The notes: a model not told the origin generated them from the letters alone. A stretch of 64,000 nt of DNA from Clostridia bacterium (GCA_017452525.1 JAFTMG010000089.1:1-64000); one strand, 5' to 3'. Positions 31,528 through 41,088 are shown, counted from the first letter of the stretch. Translations and numbers: made by a program.

Positions 31528-32754
31528 TTACTGCTTATTCTTGGCGTCAACCTGAGCCTGAACCTTGATGGGCAGACCGAAGAGGTTGATAAAGCCGGTG
31601 GCATCGCTCTGGTCGTAAACGTGATCCTCACCGAAGGTTGCGATCTCCTCGGAGTAGAGGGAATACTTGGACCATGCGCCAGCCTTGATCATGTTGCCCT
31701 TGTAGAGCTTGATCTTAACGGTACCGGTGACCTTTTCCTGCGTCTTATCGACGAATGCGGACAGCGCCTCGCGCAGAGGGGTGAACCACTGACCGTTGTA
31801 AACGAGATCGGCGAAGGTGACAGCCAGCTCCTGCTTCTTGTGAGCCGTCATCTTGTCAAGGCAAAGGGTCTCGAGGTAGTTGTGAGCGAAGTAGAGGATC
31901 GCTCCGCCGGGAGTTTCGTAAACGCCGCGACACTTCATGCCGACCAGACGGTTCTCCACGATATCGAGCAGACCGATACCGTTTTCGCCGCCGACCTTGT
32001 TCAGAGCCAGCACGATGTTCTTTGCGCTCATCTTCTCACCGTTGAAGGCGACGGGCTTACCCTGCTCAAAGTCAAGGGTGATGTAGGTAGGTACGTCGGG
32101 AGCCTGCAGGGGAGAGACGCCCATTTCGAGGAAGCCTTCCTTCTCATACAGAGGCTCATTGCCCGCATCCTCCAGATCAAGACCCTCGTGAGACAGATGC
32201 CACAGATTCTTATCCTTGGAGTAGTTGGTTTCGCGGTTGATCTTCAGAGGAACGTTGTGTGCCTCGGCGTAATCAATCTCTTCCTCGCGGGATTTGATAT
32301 CCCACTCGCGCCAAGGAGCGATGATGGGCATATCGGGAGCGAAGTGCTTGATGGTCAGCTCAAAACGAACCTGGTCGTTGCCCTTACCGGTGCAGCCATG
32401 GCAGATGGCGTCAGCACCCTCAGCCAGCGCGATCTCAACGATACGCTTTGCGATGATGGGGCGGGCGAAGGAGGTACCGAGCATATATTCCTCGTACAGA
32501 GCGCCTGCCTGTACGGTGGGGATGATGTAATCGTCAACGAATTCATCGGTCAGATCCTCGATATAGAGCTTGGAAGCGCCGGTCTTGAGTGCCTTTTCTT
32601 CCAGACCCTCCAGCTCGTCAGCTTGACCGACGTTACCGGAAACGGCGATGACTTCGCAGTTGTTATAGTTTTCCTTCAGCCACGGAATGATGATAGAGGT
32701 ATCCAGACCTCCGGAATATGCGAGAACGACTTTTTTGATGTTTTTCTTATCCAT
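31528..32754 (-). CDS. argG: Argininosuccinate synthase
   Basis: A 408-residue enzyme joining citrulline and aspartate with ATP to form argininosuccinate. The N-terminal ATP pyrophosphatase P-loop is [18 protein letters not shown], and the downstream [15 protein letters not shown] and [15 protein letters not shown] stretches are family-specific. AAAGGAG precedes the ATG. It is first in the argGH unit. The promoter's -10 box overlaps a sequence close to the ArgR operator consensus, so repression by arginine is likely. Confidence 0.97.
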   Translation of the reverse strand: MDKKNIKKVVLAYSGGLDTSIIIPWLKENYNNCEVIAVSGNVGQADELEGLEEKALKTGASKLYIEDLTDEFVDDYIIPTVQAGALYEEYMLGTSFARPIIAKRIVEIALAEGADAICHGCTGKGNDQVRFELTIKHFAPDMPIIAPWREWDIKSREEEIDYAEAHNVPLKINRETNYSKDKNLWHLSHEGLDLEDAGNEPLYEKEGFLEMGVSPLQAPDVPTYITLDFEQGKPVAFNGEKMSAKNIVLALNKVGGENGIGLLDIVENRLVGMKCRGVYETPGGAILYFAHNYLETLCLDKMTAHKKQELAVTFADLVYNGQWFTPLREALSAFVDKTQEKVTGTVKIKLYKGNMIKAGAWSKYSLYSEEIATFGEDHVYDQSDATGFINLFGLPIKVQAQVDAKNKQ

Positions 32755-32798
32755 GGGGTTAATCTCCTTTGTGTTGCGTGGATCTTTTGTTAAATACG

Positions 32799-32812
32799 TG
32801 AATAATTATACA
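32799..32812. promoter_or_regulatory. Putative ArgR operator (ARG box)
   Basis: TGAATAATTATACA matches the palindromic ARG box consensus TGAATWWWWATTCA at 13 of 14 positions and overlaps the -10 box of the argG promoter, a placement that would block RNA polymerase. No argR gene is in the window. Confidence 0.6.
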
Positions 32813-32833
32813 ACAGTTTTCGAGAAAATGCAA
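32805..32833 (-). promoter_or_regulatory. Sigma-A promoter of argGH
   Basis: On the minus strand TTGCAT (32833-32828), 17-base spacer, TATAAT (32810-32805), 51 bases from the argG start. Confidence 0.8.
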
Positions 32834-32967
32834 GTGTTTTTCGATAAAATATGTGTAGAATTAGAGCAAATGAAATTTGAATTTTGTGTGGATTTTCACT
32901 AAAATGTCCCTGCGGAGTGAATGAATATACAAAAATATACGTGATGTTCGGATGTATATGCAAAAAA

Positions 32968-32996
32968 GCGGGCAGGAGCCAAAAGCTGCTGCCCGC
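32968..32996 (-). terminator. Terminator after the DUF4830 gene
   Basis: Arms GCGGGCAG (32968-32975) and CTGCCCGC (32989-32996), with three further inner pairs, followed on the minus strand by TTTTTTG. It starts seven bases beyond the stop codon. Confidence 0.88.
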
Positions 32997-33002
32997 GATC
33001 CA

Positions 33003-33503
33003 TCAATTCTGTTTTTCGAAGCCGTGGATAAAGCCGTCCGCATCCGCCGTGCAGATATCGCCGCCGATGACGCGGTTGCGGTAGAGAATGACGTTGGCGT
33101 GTACCGTACCGCTGTAGCCGGGGTAATTTTCCACCTCGTATGTATAGCGCGTTACCGTTTTCTTCTTGTATTTCCCAAGGTCCAGCCCCTGCGCCTTCTG
33201 GATCTCGTTATAGCCTGCGAAAACGGAGTCGAATTCCGCGGGGATCACCACCTCCACACATTCCAGCGGCTCATCGTCGACCTTCCAGCCAAACTGAGAT
33301 AGAAACTCGATCCGATCCTCGTTGTCCTTGACCTTTTCGTAATTGATGCTGACCGTCTGTGCTGAGGTGTCGGTGTCGGGAGGCATAGTGCCGTCTGCAC
33401 TGTAAGTGGGAATAAAGACAATGAGGGTGATCAGAGAGACGAGGGCAACGCATACCACACCGAAAAATTTCAAGGTGCTGGCGCGCAATGAATAGATAAA
33501 CAT
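33003..33503 (-). CDS. DUF4830-type membrane-anchored protein
   Basis: A 166-residue protein with a single N-terminal membrane segment (about residues 13-32, FFGVVCVALVSLITLIVFIP) and an extracellular domain. The domain contains NEDRIEFLSQFGWKVDDEPLECVEVVIP, which I associate with DUF4830, then FDSVFAGYNEIQKAQGLDL and YTYEVENYPGYSG. The function of the family is unknown; members are common near sigma factors and envelope genes in gut Clostridia. AGGAGG precedes the ATG. It lies 128 bases downstream of the membrane protein next to an ECF sigma factor, separated by a hairpin, so it may belong to that regulon. Confidence 0.75.
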   Translation of the reverse strand: MFIYSLRASTLKFFGVVCVALVSLITLIVFIPTYSADGTMPPDTDTSAQTVSINYEKVKDNEDRIEFLSQFGWKVDDEPLECVEVVIPAEFDSVFAGYNEIQKAQGLDLGKYKKKTVTRYTYEVENYPGYSGTVHANVILYRNRVIGGDICTADADGFIHGFEKQN

Positions 33504-33596
33504 AATGATCCTCCTGTTTTGTTCAGCCGAAACTGCTTGTTTGGTTCTATCCTATGCGGGCGTGAGTAGGTATATGACAATCAGAGCGATCAAATT

Positions 33597-33623
33597 GCCC
33601 CGATGCCTTGGGGGCATCGGGGC
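33597..33623 (-). terminator. GC-rich hairpin after the 33632 gene
   Basis: Eleven-base arms GCCCCGATGCC and complement with a five-base loop; the following minus-strand bases are AATTTG, so the T-run is weak and partial readthrough into the DUF4830 gene is possible. Confidence 0.6.
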
Positions 33624-33631
33624 GGGGGATA

Positions 33632-35257
33632 TCAATGCTCAAAGATCCTCAGATGGGGTTTACCGTCGCGGATGGTCCAAAGAGTTTCGAAGTCGAAGCC
33701 TGCCGCGTCGGTTTCTGAAACGATTTGATTGTCGGTGTAGCTGTAGCAGTAAAGTTGGCCAAGTATGATGTTTCGCTCAGCGCAGAACATTTTGTAAGCT
33801 TTTTCACTTTCAAAAGCGGCAAGAATATGGTCAACGATAACGGATGTGGTCGCTTGTGAGGCGCTCGGATCGTAAATGTAGATCACGTCATGGCTGATGT
33901 CATTCTGATTGGAAAATTTATTGAGAATACGATTCCATCGTTCGAAGAAGGGCTGATAGAGGTTTTCGTTTGTGCTCAGATCCTTGCGGGTAAAGTAGAC
34001 CAAAATCTTTTTATATTCAAAGGAATCCTCGCCGTACTTTGCGGCAAGCTTGGCTTTGAACTCGACGAACGCTTCTTCGGGGATGATATGGGGGATCATG
34101 GCATGGTGCAGTTCCGGAACGATATCGTCTGCAACGATCTCATCAAATCCACTGCCGGATGCATTGATCTTTGCCGATGCCCAAGAGGTGAGGCAGGTGG
34201 TAGCGTGTCCGGCGACTCCTCCGACGTAGAGCTCGCTGAAGGGTTCGCTGTTCACGGAGACGTTTATTTCGGCATTTTCCGCATAGCTGGCATCTACATA
34301 TTTGGCATATCCTACGAGAGCACCGATTCCGTAGGTATGATAATTGTTGATCACGTAATCATATATTTCTCCATGAATACCGCATATATAGCAGTTGTCG
34401 AATTCAACATTCAGTTTCAAATCCTTGACATAACAACCGCCTATATATTCCGCGCTGGCAGCTATGGCACCGACACAAATATCGTATGTGTCATCAGCAT
34501 TGGAAAATCCATAGAAAATAGGGAGGTCGTTTCCTTGGATATTGATCTCGCAGCCTTCGATCCCCAAATTGATGATCTGCAGATAGCGGCGCTCCATATT
34601 GGTAAAGAGACCGACAAACAGTACGTTTTTAGTTGTGATATGATCCAGGAAGTTATCCGGAGCAAGATATTCATTGGCATCTACATTTATTTTCAAATTA
34701 CGAATCACGTGGCCGTTGCCGTTGATAAAGCAGATCTGATCATCCCATGCCGTGGCATCCGGTTCATAGATCTGCATATGGGGATCGCTGGAATAACCGA
34801 CGCTGTTTACACCGTCCCATCCGCCTTCGCAAATGCCGCCCTTGGCATAATGCTCTTCTGTAAATGTCAGATCATTCATCAAAATGTAATGTGTGGCGAG
34901 AGTTGGGCTGTTTTCGTCCTTTTGAGAAAATTTTGATTTCATTGCTTCATTCAGGCGAACAAGGTCTTCAATGGTGTATATCCCCACATACCCCTCAGGC
35001 ACTTCGGTAAGTCGGAGATGATTATCCATGAGTATTTTGGCGTTACGGTGAGAGAGAATGATCCCTCCCGAAGCCGCGACACCGATGACAAGAAACATTG
35101 CCATGGCGATAGCCATCGGTGCGGTCATCCAGCGCTTTCTTGTTGTTTTGTGTACAGACGGTACAGTAGCAGTCATTGTTGTATGTGGAAAAAGTGCCTC
35201 TTTGGATGGGATTTCCAATTGCTCAAAATCCCTTTTCAGACGTTTGCGTGTGTTCAT
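33632..35257 (-). CDS. Large membrane-anchored protein beside an ECF sigma factor (possible anti-sigma)
   Basis: The 541-residue protein has a cytoplasmic N terminus of about 45 residues, one membrane segment at about residues 48-70 (MAIAMAMFLVIGVAASGG), and a large outer domain. The outer part contains IYTIEDLVRLNEAM, ATHYILMNDLTF, GNGHVIRNLKI and repeated VGAIAAS, IGALVGYA and VGGVAGHA units, as in GLUG-type beta-helix repeats. The topology (short inner part, single helix, long outer sensor) is that of many anti-sigma factors. The gene lies 19 bases behind the ECF sigma gene, and AAGGAGG precedes the ATG. I do not see a standard zinc-finger or RsgI domain, so the anti-sigma role is an inference from position and topology. 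Confidence 0.65.
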   Translation of the reverse strand: MNTRKRLKRDFEQLEIPSKEALFPHTTMTATVPSVHKTTRKRWMTAPMAIAMAMFLVIGVAASGGIILSHRNAKILMDNHLRLTEVPEGYVGIYTIEDLVRLNEAMKSKFSQKDENSPTLATHYILMNDLTFTEEHYAKGGICEGGWDGVNSVGYSSDPHMQIYEPDATAWDDQICFINGNGHVIRNLKINVDANEYLAPDNFLDHITTKNVLFVGLFTNMERRYLQIINLGIEGCEINIQGNDLPIFYGFSNADDTYDICVGAIAASAEYIGGCYVKDLKLNVEFDNCYICGIHGEIYDYVINNYHTYGIGALVGYAKYVDASYAENAEINVSVNSEPFSELYVGGVAGHATTCLTSWASAKINASGSGFDEIVADDIVPELHHAMIPHIIPEEAFVEFKAKLAAKYGEDSFEYKKILVYFTRKDLSTNENLYQPFFERWNRILNKFSNQNDISHDVIYIYDPSASQATTSVIVDHILAAFESEKAYKMFCAERNIILGQLYCYSYTDNQIVSETDAAGFDFETLWTIRDGKPHLRIFEH

Positions 35258-35276
35258 GATTGCCTCCTTTTCTCCG

Positions 35277-35807
35277 TTAACTTTCGTAGTAGCTTTTTAG
35301 CTTTTCCAATGCGCGGCGGTAGCGTTTTTCGCAAGCTGCCTGGCTGATGTCGAGCATGGGGGCGATCTCTCGGTGTTTCAGTCCGCCCTCAATTTTGAGT
35401 GTTACGATCTGTCGTTCCTCCTCGTCGAGAACACTCAACGCTTCCAATGCGGAAAAGGGCGTGGGAGGAATATCGGCGCTCCCGTCGTTGCCGGCACCGA
35501 GCACCTCCTCATGTGGAATCTCTCGGCGGCGTTTTCGCAGGGCATCGATCGAAAGATTGCGAGTCACAGTCAGAATATAGGCGATCGCATTGCCTCCCTC
35601 GCGGAGTGCATGAGCCCCCTCGCTGATCCTGACCAGCGTATCCTGCAGTACGTCCTCCGACGCGTGAGTATCGCCGAGAATGGAGTAGGCGAGCAGATAG
35701 ATGCGTTTGCCAAGCTTGTCATAGATAGTCTCGAGCCCATCCATGTCACCTTGGGCAATTCTTCGCAGAGCACGCTCGCATGCGGCGCGTGTTATGATAT
35801 CGTTCAT
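35277..35807 (-). CDS. ECF-family RNA polymerase sigma factor
   Basis: A 176-residue sigma factor with only regions 2 and 4. Region 2 reads LAYSILGDTHASEDVLQDTL and AYILTVTRNLSIDALRKRRR; region 4 reads LSVLDEEERQIVTLKIEGGLKHREIAPMLDI with the helix-turn-helix. Such factors direct RNA polymerase to extracytoplasmic-stress or envelope genes and are usually held by a membrane anti-sigma, for which the next gene is the candidate. ATG 35807, eight bases from GGAG, is preferred over GTG 35816. No sigma-A promoter is evident upstream, which fits autoregulation. Confidence 0.9.
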   Translation of the reverse strand: MNDIITRAACERALRRIAQGDMDGLETIYDKLGKRIYLLAYSILGDTHASEDVLQDTLVRISEGAHALREGGNAIAYILTVTRNLSIDALRKRRREIPHEEVLGAGNDGSADIPPTPFSALEALSVLDEEERQIVTLKIEGGLKHREIAPMLDISQAACEKRYRRALEKLKSYYES

Positions 35808-35881
35808 GTATTCCACTCCTTTCCGTATTGGCTTTCACTTGATATGACGGGGACCGGAGGCATTTTCGGACAAAAAAGATG

Positions 35882-35912
35882 AAAAAAGTGCGACAAAAAA
35901 TCGCACTTTTTT
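35882..35912 (-). terminator. Terminator of the hom-sdaA-MFS operon
   Basis: Perfect twelve-base arms (AAAAAAGTGCGA and complement) with a seven-base A-rich loop, right after the MFS stop codon. Confidence 0.88.
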
Positions 35913-35916
35913 ATGT

Positions 35917-37158
35917 TTACTGTTTTTCTTTCTGCTTACCCTTCCACATGCGGAGATACAGCGGAATGCCGACCAGCGGGAAGAGCATGCCGACAAGCAT
36001 ACCGATCTTCATACCGAGCTGTTCGGGGGCGAGAGAGAACTTGAGTGCCAGTTCGTTGGCCGCGGGGATGGCGATCGCCGCATCGGTGATGATACCGATC
36101 AGCTGCGGTGCTACCGAGGCACCGAGGTCACCGCCTGCCGCCATCATGGCGTAGATGAAGACACCGCCTTGGGGGAAACGGTCGGAAGCAACGATCAGGT
36201 TGCCGGGCCAGAGCATGGAGGTGCAGAATCCCGTAAAAGCGCATGCCGCAAGTCCGATCCACGGGGTGGGGGAAATGGCAGTCAGCAGGTAGCAAAGCGT
36301 GGCGCCGACCGCGCCGAGGAAGAGAACCCGCCCGATGTTTTTGCCCATCTTGGCGTACATCGTGCGTCCCAGACCAAGCATGAGAGAGAAGAGCGCCACG
36401 CCGAAAATGTCGCCCCAGATCTTGGGAATGCCAAGCGCCTGCTCAAGATATCCCGAGCTCCATTGCGCCATGGTACATTCGGCGGCACCGCCGAGAAAGA
36501 TGGCGAGAACACAAGCCCACAGTCCCTTGTTGCGGAGCAGCTGCAGGACACCGGAGACTCGCTCGGGGGTATCCATATGCGGGATCTTGGCGCCGGCAAA
36601 CAGCAGGGTAGAGGAGAGGGGAACCAGCATGAAGAGGAGTGCCAGCCATTGCCAGTACTCGTTTCCGACGAGCAGCAGAAACAGTGTGCTGATCAGGATC
36701 ACGCCGACCACGCCCCAGGCGTAAACGGAATGAAGCTTGCTCATTTCCCGATCGGGGTCATCTGCGGGAAGTGCCGCGATGACGGGACTGATCAAAACCT
36801 CGCAGAAGCCGCCGGACGCCGAGAAGATCAGCGTGCCGATCACCAGCCCCACGTAGACGTGGTCGGGCAGGAAAAAGGGCCAAAGCGCATAGATCCCCAG
36901 ACCGATCAACGTTAGCACAGGTGTCAGCTTGACTGCCTTCGGAATGTTGAATTTGTGAGAAAAGAAGGAAAAGATCAAATCAACGGTCAGTTGCGTTACG
37001 AAGTTGACCAGTACCAAAAAGCCTAAAAGAGAATACGAAATGCCGTATAAAGTACGAAACGTCAGGAAAAGAACGGGGGAGAGATTGCCGACGACAGACA
37101 TGGAAACGTTGGTCGTATAGCAAGCGTACTTTACTCGTTTGATCTGAGCGACCGTCAT
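35917..37158 (-). CDS. MFS transporter
   Basis: A 413-residue permease with twelve predicted helices in two halves. The loop after helix 2 reads FFSHKFNIPKAVK; the central part contains SASGGFCEVLISPVIAALP, and the second half YLTAISPTPWIGLAACAF and GIITDAAIAIPAANEL. The organisation resembles the FucP-like sugar-transporter branch of the major facilitator superfamily. Substrate is unknown. It is the last gene of a four-gene minus-strand operon and starts three bases after the FAD-enzyme stop codon. No typical ribosome binding site is visible in that gap, so translation is probably coupled. Confidence 0.85.
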   Translation of the reverse strand: MTVAQIKRVKYACYTTNVSMSVVGNLSPVLFLTFRTLYGISYSLLGFLVLVNFVTQLTVDLIFSFFSHKFNIPKAVKLTPVLTLIGLGIYALWPFFLPDHVYVGLVIGTLIFSASGGFCEVLISPVIAALPADDPDREMSKLHSVYAWGVVGVILISTLFLLLVGNEYWQWLALLFMLVPLSSTLLFAGAKIPHMDTPERVSGVLQLLRNKGLWACVLAIFLGGAAECTMAQWSSGYLEQALGIPKIWGDIFGVALFSLMLGLGRTMYAKMGKNIGRVLFLGAVGATLCYLLTAISPTPWIGLAACAFTGFCTSMLWPGNLIVASDRFPQGGVFIYAMMAAGGDLGASVAPQLIGIITDAAIAIPAANELALKFSLAPEQLGMKIGMLVGMLFPLVGIPLYLRMWKGKQKEKQ

Positions 37159-37161
37159 GAT

Positions 37162-38559
37162 TTACACCAGCTTTCGTCCCATCAGAACACCCATGACGGA
37201 TGCCATCATCAATCCGCGGGTCCAGCCCGAGGAGTCTCCGAGGCAATGAAGCCCCTGCACGGAGGTGTTGAAATCCTCGTCCATGGTGACGCGGTTGCTG
37301 TAGAATTTCAGCTCGGGGGAATAGAGCAGAGTCTCGGTGGAGGCAAAGCCGGGAACGACGTGATCCAGTGCCTGAATAAAGGAGATGATGTTGGTCATGG
37401 CACGGTAGGGAATGGCTGCCGTAATGTCACCTGCCACTGCGTCGGGCAGCGTGGGCTTGATGTTGGACTGTGCCAATTCCTTGGGCCACGTGCGCTTGCC
37501 GTCAAGAATATCGCCGAAGCGCTGGACGAGAATATGTCCCGCCCCCAGCATGTTGGAAAGCTCTCCGACCTTCTGCGCGTATGCGATGGGCTGATTGAAG
37601 GGAGTGTTGAAGTTGTGAGAGACGAGAATGGCGAGGTTGGTGTTATTGGATTTGAGCTCCTTGTAGGAGTGACCGTTGACGACCGCCAGATCGTTGTCGT
37701 AGTTCTCCTGGCTGACAAAGCCGCCCGGATTTTGACAGAAGGTGCGGACCTTGTTCTTGAAGGGCTGAGGATAGCCGATCAGCTTGGATTCATAAAGCAC
37801 CTTGTTGACCGTCTCCATCACCTCGTTGCGGACCTCCACGCGCACGCCGATATCGACGGTGCCGGGCTGGTGGGCGATTCCGTGATCGGAGCAGAGAGTC
37901 TCCAGCCATTCCGCGCCGCGGCGACCGGTGGCAACGACCACGTGCTCGGCATAGACGGTGCGCTTATCGTCCTTCTTGGCAATATACGCGCCGCGGCAGA
38001 TCTGATCCTCGATGATCACGTCGGTACACTCAAAGCCGAAGAGAATATCCACGCCGTGCTGCAGCAGATACTGCTCGATGGCATAGTAGATGTCCTGCGC
38101 TTTTTCGGTACCGAGATGGCGGATCGGACAGTCCACAAGCTTCAATCCCGCCTGAATGGCGCGCTTGCGGATCTCCTTGACCTCCTCGGGATTGGAAACG
38201 CCCTCCACATGCTCGTCCGCACCGAATTCCAGATAGATGCTGTCGGTATAGTGGATGGTCTCCTGTGCCAGATCGTCGCCGATCAAGCGAGGCAGGTCAC
38301 CGCCCACGTCCGAGCTGAGTGAGAGCTTACCGTCCGAAAAGGCACCCGCGCCGGAGAAACCGGTGGTGATGTGGCAGTAGGGCTTGCAGTTGACACATTG
38401 CTTGGTCTGATGCTTGGGGCAGCGGCGGTTTTCAATGGCGCTGCCTTTTTCTACGATCAGGATCTTTTTGTCGCTCCCCTTGCGAAGCATTTCCAGCGCT
38501 GTGAAAATGCCCGCGGGCCCCGCGCCTACGATCATGACGTCATATTTTTGTTCCATCAT
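37162..38559 (-). CDS. FAD-dependent dehydrogenase (COG2509-type)
   Basis: A 465-residue flavoprotein. The N terminus has the dinucleotide-binding motif DVMIVGAGPAGIFTALEML. A cysteine-rich stretch follows (RRCPKHQTKQCVNCKPYC, with GFSGAGAFSDGKLSL close behind) typical of the uncharacterised FAD-dependent dehydrogenase group COG2509. The four cysteines may hold a metal or cluster. The physiological substrate of this group is not known. The start at 38559 follows AGGAAGG by nine bases; an upstream in-frame ATG at 38682 would overlap the serine dehydratase gene. It lies 22 bases behind sdaA. Confidence 0.82.
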   Translation of the reverse strand: MMEQKYDVMIVGAGPAGIFTALEMLRKGSDKKILIVEKGSAIENRRCPKHQTKQCVNCKPYCHITTGFSGAGAFSDGKLSLSSDVGGDLPRLIGDDLAQETIHYTDSIYLEFGADEHVEGVSNPEEVKEIRKRAIQAGLKLVDCPIRHLGTEKAQDIYYAIEQYLLQHGVDILFGFECTDVIIEDQICRGAYIAKKDDKRTVYAEHVVVATGRRGAEWLETLCSDHGIAHQPGTVDIGVRVEVRNEVMETVNKVLYESKLIGYPQPFKNKVRTFCQNPGGFVSQENYDNDLAVVNGHSYKELKSNNTNLAILVSHNFNTPFNQPIAYAQKVGELSNMLGAGHILVQRFGDILDGKRTWPKELAQSNIKPTLPDAVAGDITAAIPYRAMTNIISFIQALDHVVPGFASTETLLYSPELKFYSNRVTMDEDFNTSVQGLHCLGDSSGWTRGLMMASVMGVLMGRKLV

Positions 38560-38581
38560 TGTCTGTTGCCTTCCTGTAGGG

Positions 38582-39781
38582 TCATACCCGATAAATTTTG
38601 GCGAGACCGCCTTCGCCGGTCTCACGGTAGAGGACAGAGAGGTCTTTACCGGTCTCATACATGGTCTGTACCACGGTGTCAAAGGGGATCTTACGTGTCT
38701 CGGAGAGGAAATTCGCCAAGCTCAGCGCGTTGATGGCGCGCATGGCGGCTACGGCGTTTCGCTCAATGCAGGGGATCTGCACCAGACCGCAAATGGGGTC
38801 GCAGGTGAGTCCCAGATGATGCTCCAGCGCGACCTCGGCGGCATATTCGATCTGATCGATGCCCATGCCGAACAGCTCGGCAAGACCTGCCGCCGCCATA
38901 GAGCATGCGGTGCCGATCTCCGCCTGACAGCCGCATTCCGCGCCGCTGATGGAGGCGTTTTGCTTGACGATATTGCCCACGAGTCCCGCCGTCATCAGCG
39001 CCTTGAGGATATCCTCATCCGAAAAGCCGCGGGCTTGCTGCATATATTTCAGCACGGAGGGGAGAACGGCGCACGCGCCGCAGGTGGGGGCGGTGACGAT
39101 GGTGCCGCAATCCGCGTTTTGCTCGCCGACGGCGAAGGCATAGGCGCATACGATGCGGTTTTCTCTCGTCATGGCGCTCTCGTCCATATGACGCTGGTTG
39201 TAGAGATACTGTGCTTTCTTTTCCACGTTCAGTCCGCCCGGAAGGGTTCCCGAGGTGGAGAGACCGCGATTGATCGCCTCCTGCATCGTCTGCCAGACGC
39301 GATTCATGTAGGTAAGGATCTCCTCCCCCTCATTTTCCAGCACGTATTCGTAAATACGGATGTTGCGGGATTTGCAGATCTGCGCGATCTCGGAGAAGGA
39401 GTTTTCACGGTAGACCTCGGGCAGCGTAATGTCGGGGCGCCCCTCAATGGAGATATCGCCGCCGCCGATGCTCATGGCGCGCATGGTGCCGGTCACCTGT
39501 CCGTCCTTCAGCGCCTCCAGTACCATGGTGTTGGGGTGCGGAAGCTCTTGTGTGTCATTATCCCAAACGATCTCGGTGCGCTCCTTGCCGAGCACCTCGC
39601 AGATGACGGTATCGGTGCCGTGTCCGCGTCCCGTTTTGGAAAGGGAACCGAGCAAGGTCACGCGAAAGGCAGTTGCCTCGGGATGCTCCTGCAGAAAAAT
39701 GGCAGACGCCTTCTCGGGTCCCATGGTGTGGGAGGAGGAGGGGCCTTTTCCGATTTTGTAGATGGCGGAAATGGATTTCAT
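38582..39781 (-). CDS. sdaA: L-serine ammonia-lyase, single-chain
   Basis: The 399-residue protein joins the beta and alpha parts of iron-sulfur L-serine dehydratase in one chain. The N-terminal part starts with SISAIYKIGKGPSSSHTMGP, the substrate-binding SSSHT motif. The catalytic part has APTCGACAVLPS, SGAECGCQAEIG and CDPICGLVQIPC, which carry the cysteines for the oxygen-sensitive [4Fe-4S] cluster. It deaminates serine to pyruvate and ammonia. It lies 29 bases downstream of homoserine dehydrogenase. A modest AGGAT ribosome binding site precedes the ATG. Confidence 0.95.
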   Translation of the reverse strand: MKSISAIYKIGKGPSSSHTMGPEKASAIFLQEHPEATAFRVTLLGSLSKTGRGHGTDTVICEVLGKERTEIVWDNDTQELPHPNTMVLEALKDGQVTGTMRAMSIGGGDISIEGRPDITLPEVYRENSFSEIAQICKSRNIRIYEYVLENEGEEILTYMNRVWQTMQEAINRGLSTSGTLPGGLNVEKKAQYLYNQRHMDESAMTRENRIVCAYAFAVGEQNADCGTIVTAPTCGACAVLPSVLKYMQQARGFSDEDILKALMTAGLVGNIVKQNASISGAECGCQAEIGTACSMAAAGLAELFGMGIDQIEYAAEVALEHHLGLTCDPICGLVQIPCIERNAVAAMRAINALSLANFLSETRKIPFDTVVQTMYETGKDLSVLYRETGEGGLAKIYRV

Positions 39782-39810
39782 GCAACAATCCTGCTTTCTT
39801 AATTTTTGAA

Positions 39811-41034
39811 TCAGCCGAGCAATCGGATGTGAGAGAATACGATGCGGTCAGTTTGTTCCAGCTTTTTTGCCAGTTCCTTCTCGCTCATGGCTCCCGTGAT
39901 GAAGGCGACCGTGCCGTCGGAGCAGATGACCTGCTTGATCTCACCGAATTGACCGCGGAGCACATCTCTGTCGATCTTGCCGTCGGGATTGGAGAGGATC
40001 AGAAAATGACCGCTGACGTAATCGTCCATAGGTGCCAGATCGTCAGCAGTGGCGGCGACCCAGCTGAGTGTGTTTTTCTCGGCGGGACGGCGCGCGATGT
40101 CAAGAATGTCTGCCACGACAGCGCCTGCGGTGGGGAGCTTGCCCGCGCCGCGACCGTAGAACATGGTGGTGCCCAGCATGTCGGTCTCCACCAGAATGCC
40201 GTTGAAAACGTCGGTGATATGAGAAAGGGGATTGGAGGGCGGGATCAGACGGGGGGATACCATTGCCAGCACGCGCCCGTCGGCAATACGCTCGGTGTGA
40301 CCGATCAGCTTGATGGAGTACCCCATTTGCGTTGCCAGCGTGGTTGCCATATCCGAGATCTCGGTGATACCCTCGGTGTAGATGTCCTCGGGAGAGATCA
40401 GCTTGCCGTATGCCAGCGCGGCGAGAATGACGATCTTGCGAGCGGCGTCCTTCCCCTTGATATCGGCGTCGGGATTGCGCTCTGCATAGCCCTTCTTCTG
40501 GGCGTCGCGCAGAACGGTGTCAAAGGCAAGCCCCTCGTCCTTCATTTTGGTCAGCATATAGTTGGTGGTGCCGTTGAGAATACCGTCGATGGCGAGGATG
40601 CTGTTGGAATTGAAGTCATTCATCAGCGGGCGGATGACGGGAATGCCGCCGCCCACGCTTGCCTCGAACAGATAGCGAACGCCGTGTGCCGTCGCGGTCT
40701 CCAAAAGCTCAATACCGAAGGTCGCCACGACCTCTTTGTTGGAGGTGACCACGTGCTTGCCTGCCTCCAGCGCCGCCTTGGAAAAATCGTAGGCGGGATG
40801 GGCACCGCCCATCATTTCCGCCACGAGAGAGACCTCGGGGTCGTTCAGAATGACGTTGAAATCGTGTACGATACGGTCCGCGAAGGGACTTTCGGGGAAG
40901 TCACGCAGATCGAGAATGTATTTGATATGGATCTGATCTCCGATATAGGATTCGATCATGGATTGATTGGCGGTAAGAACCTCAGCCGTGCCGCTGCCGA
41001 CCGTGCCGAAGCCAAGAAGGGCTACGTGTACCAT
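39811..41034 (-). CDS. hom: Homoserine dehydrogenase
   Basis: A 407-residue enzyme reducing aspartate semialdehyde to homoserine for threonine and methionine synthesis. It has the N-terminal Rossmann motif VALLGFGTVGSGTAEVL, the catalytic stretch GKHVVTSNKEVVA, the IDGILNGTTNYML substrate motif, and a C-terminal ACT-like segment (TVAFITGAMSEKELAKKL) that is the usual site of threonine inhibition. GGAGGT precedes the ATG. It is first in an operon with sdaA, an FAD enzyme and an MFS transporter, from a sigma-A-type promoter 55 bases upstream. Confidence 0.96.
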   Translation of the reverse strand: MVHVALLGFGTVGSGTAEVLTANQSMIESYIGDQIHIKYILDLRDFPESPFADRIVHDFNVILNDPEVSLVAEMMGGAHPAYDFSKAALEAGKHVVTSNKEVVATFGIELLETATAHGVRYLFEASVGGGIPVIRPLMNDFNSNSILAIDGILNGTTNYMLTKMKDEGLAFDTVLRDAQKKGYAERNPDADIKGKDAARKIVILAALAYGKLISPEDIYTEGITEISDMATTLATQMGYSIKLIGHTERIADGRVLAMVSPRLIPPSNPLSHITDVFNGILVETDMLGTTMFYGRGAGKLPTAGAVVADILDIARRPAEKNTLSWVAATADDLAPMDDYVSGHFLILSNPDGKIDRDVLRGQFGEIKQVICSDGTVAFITGAMSEKELAKKLEQTDRIVFSHIRLLG

Positions 41035-41088
41035 AAGAAACCTCCGATGTTAGATGGTGCTTTTTTGTGTTTTCGCACATATATTATT

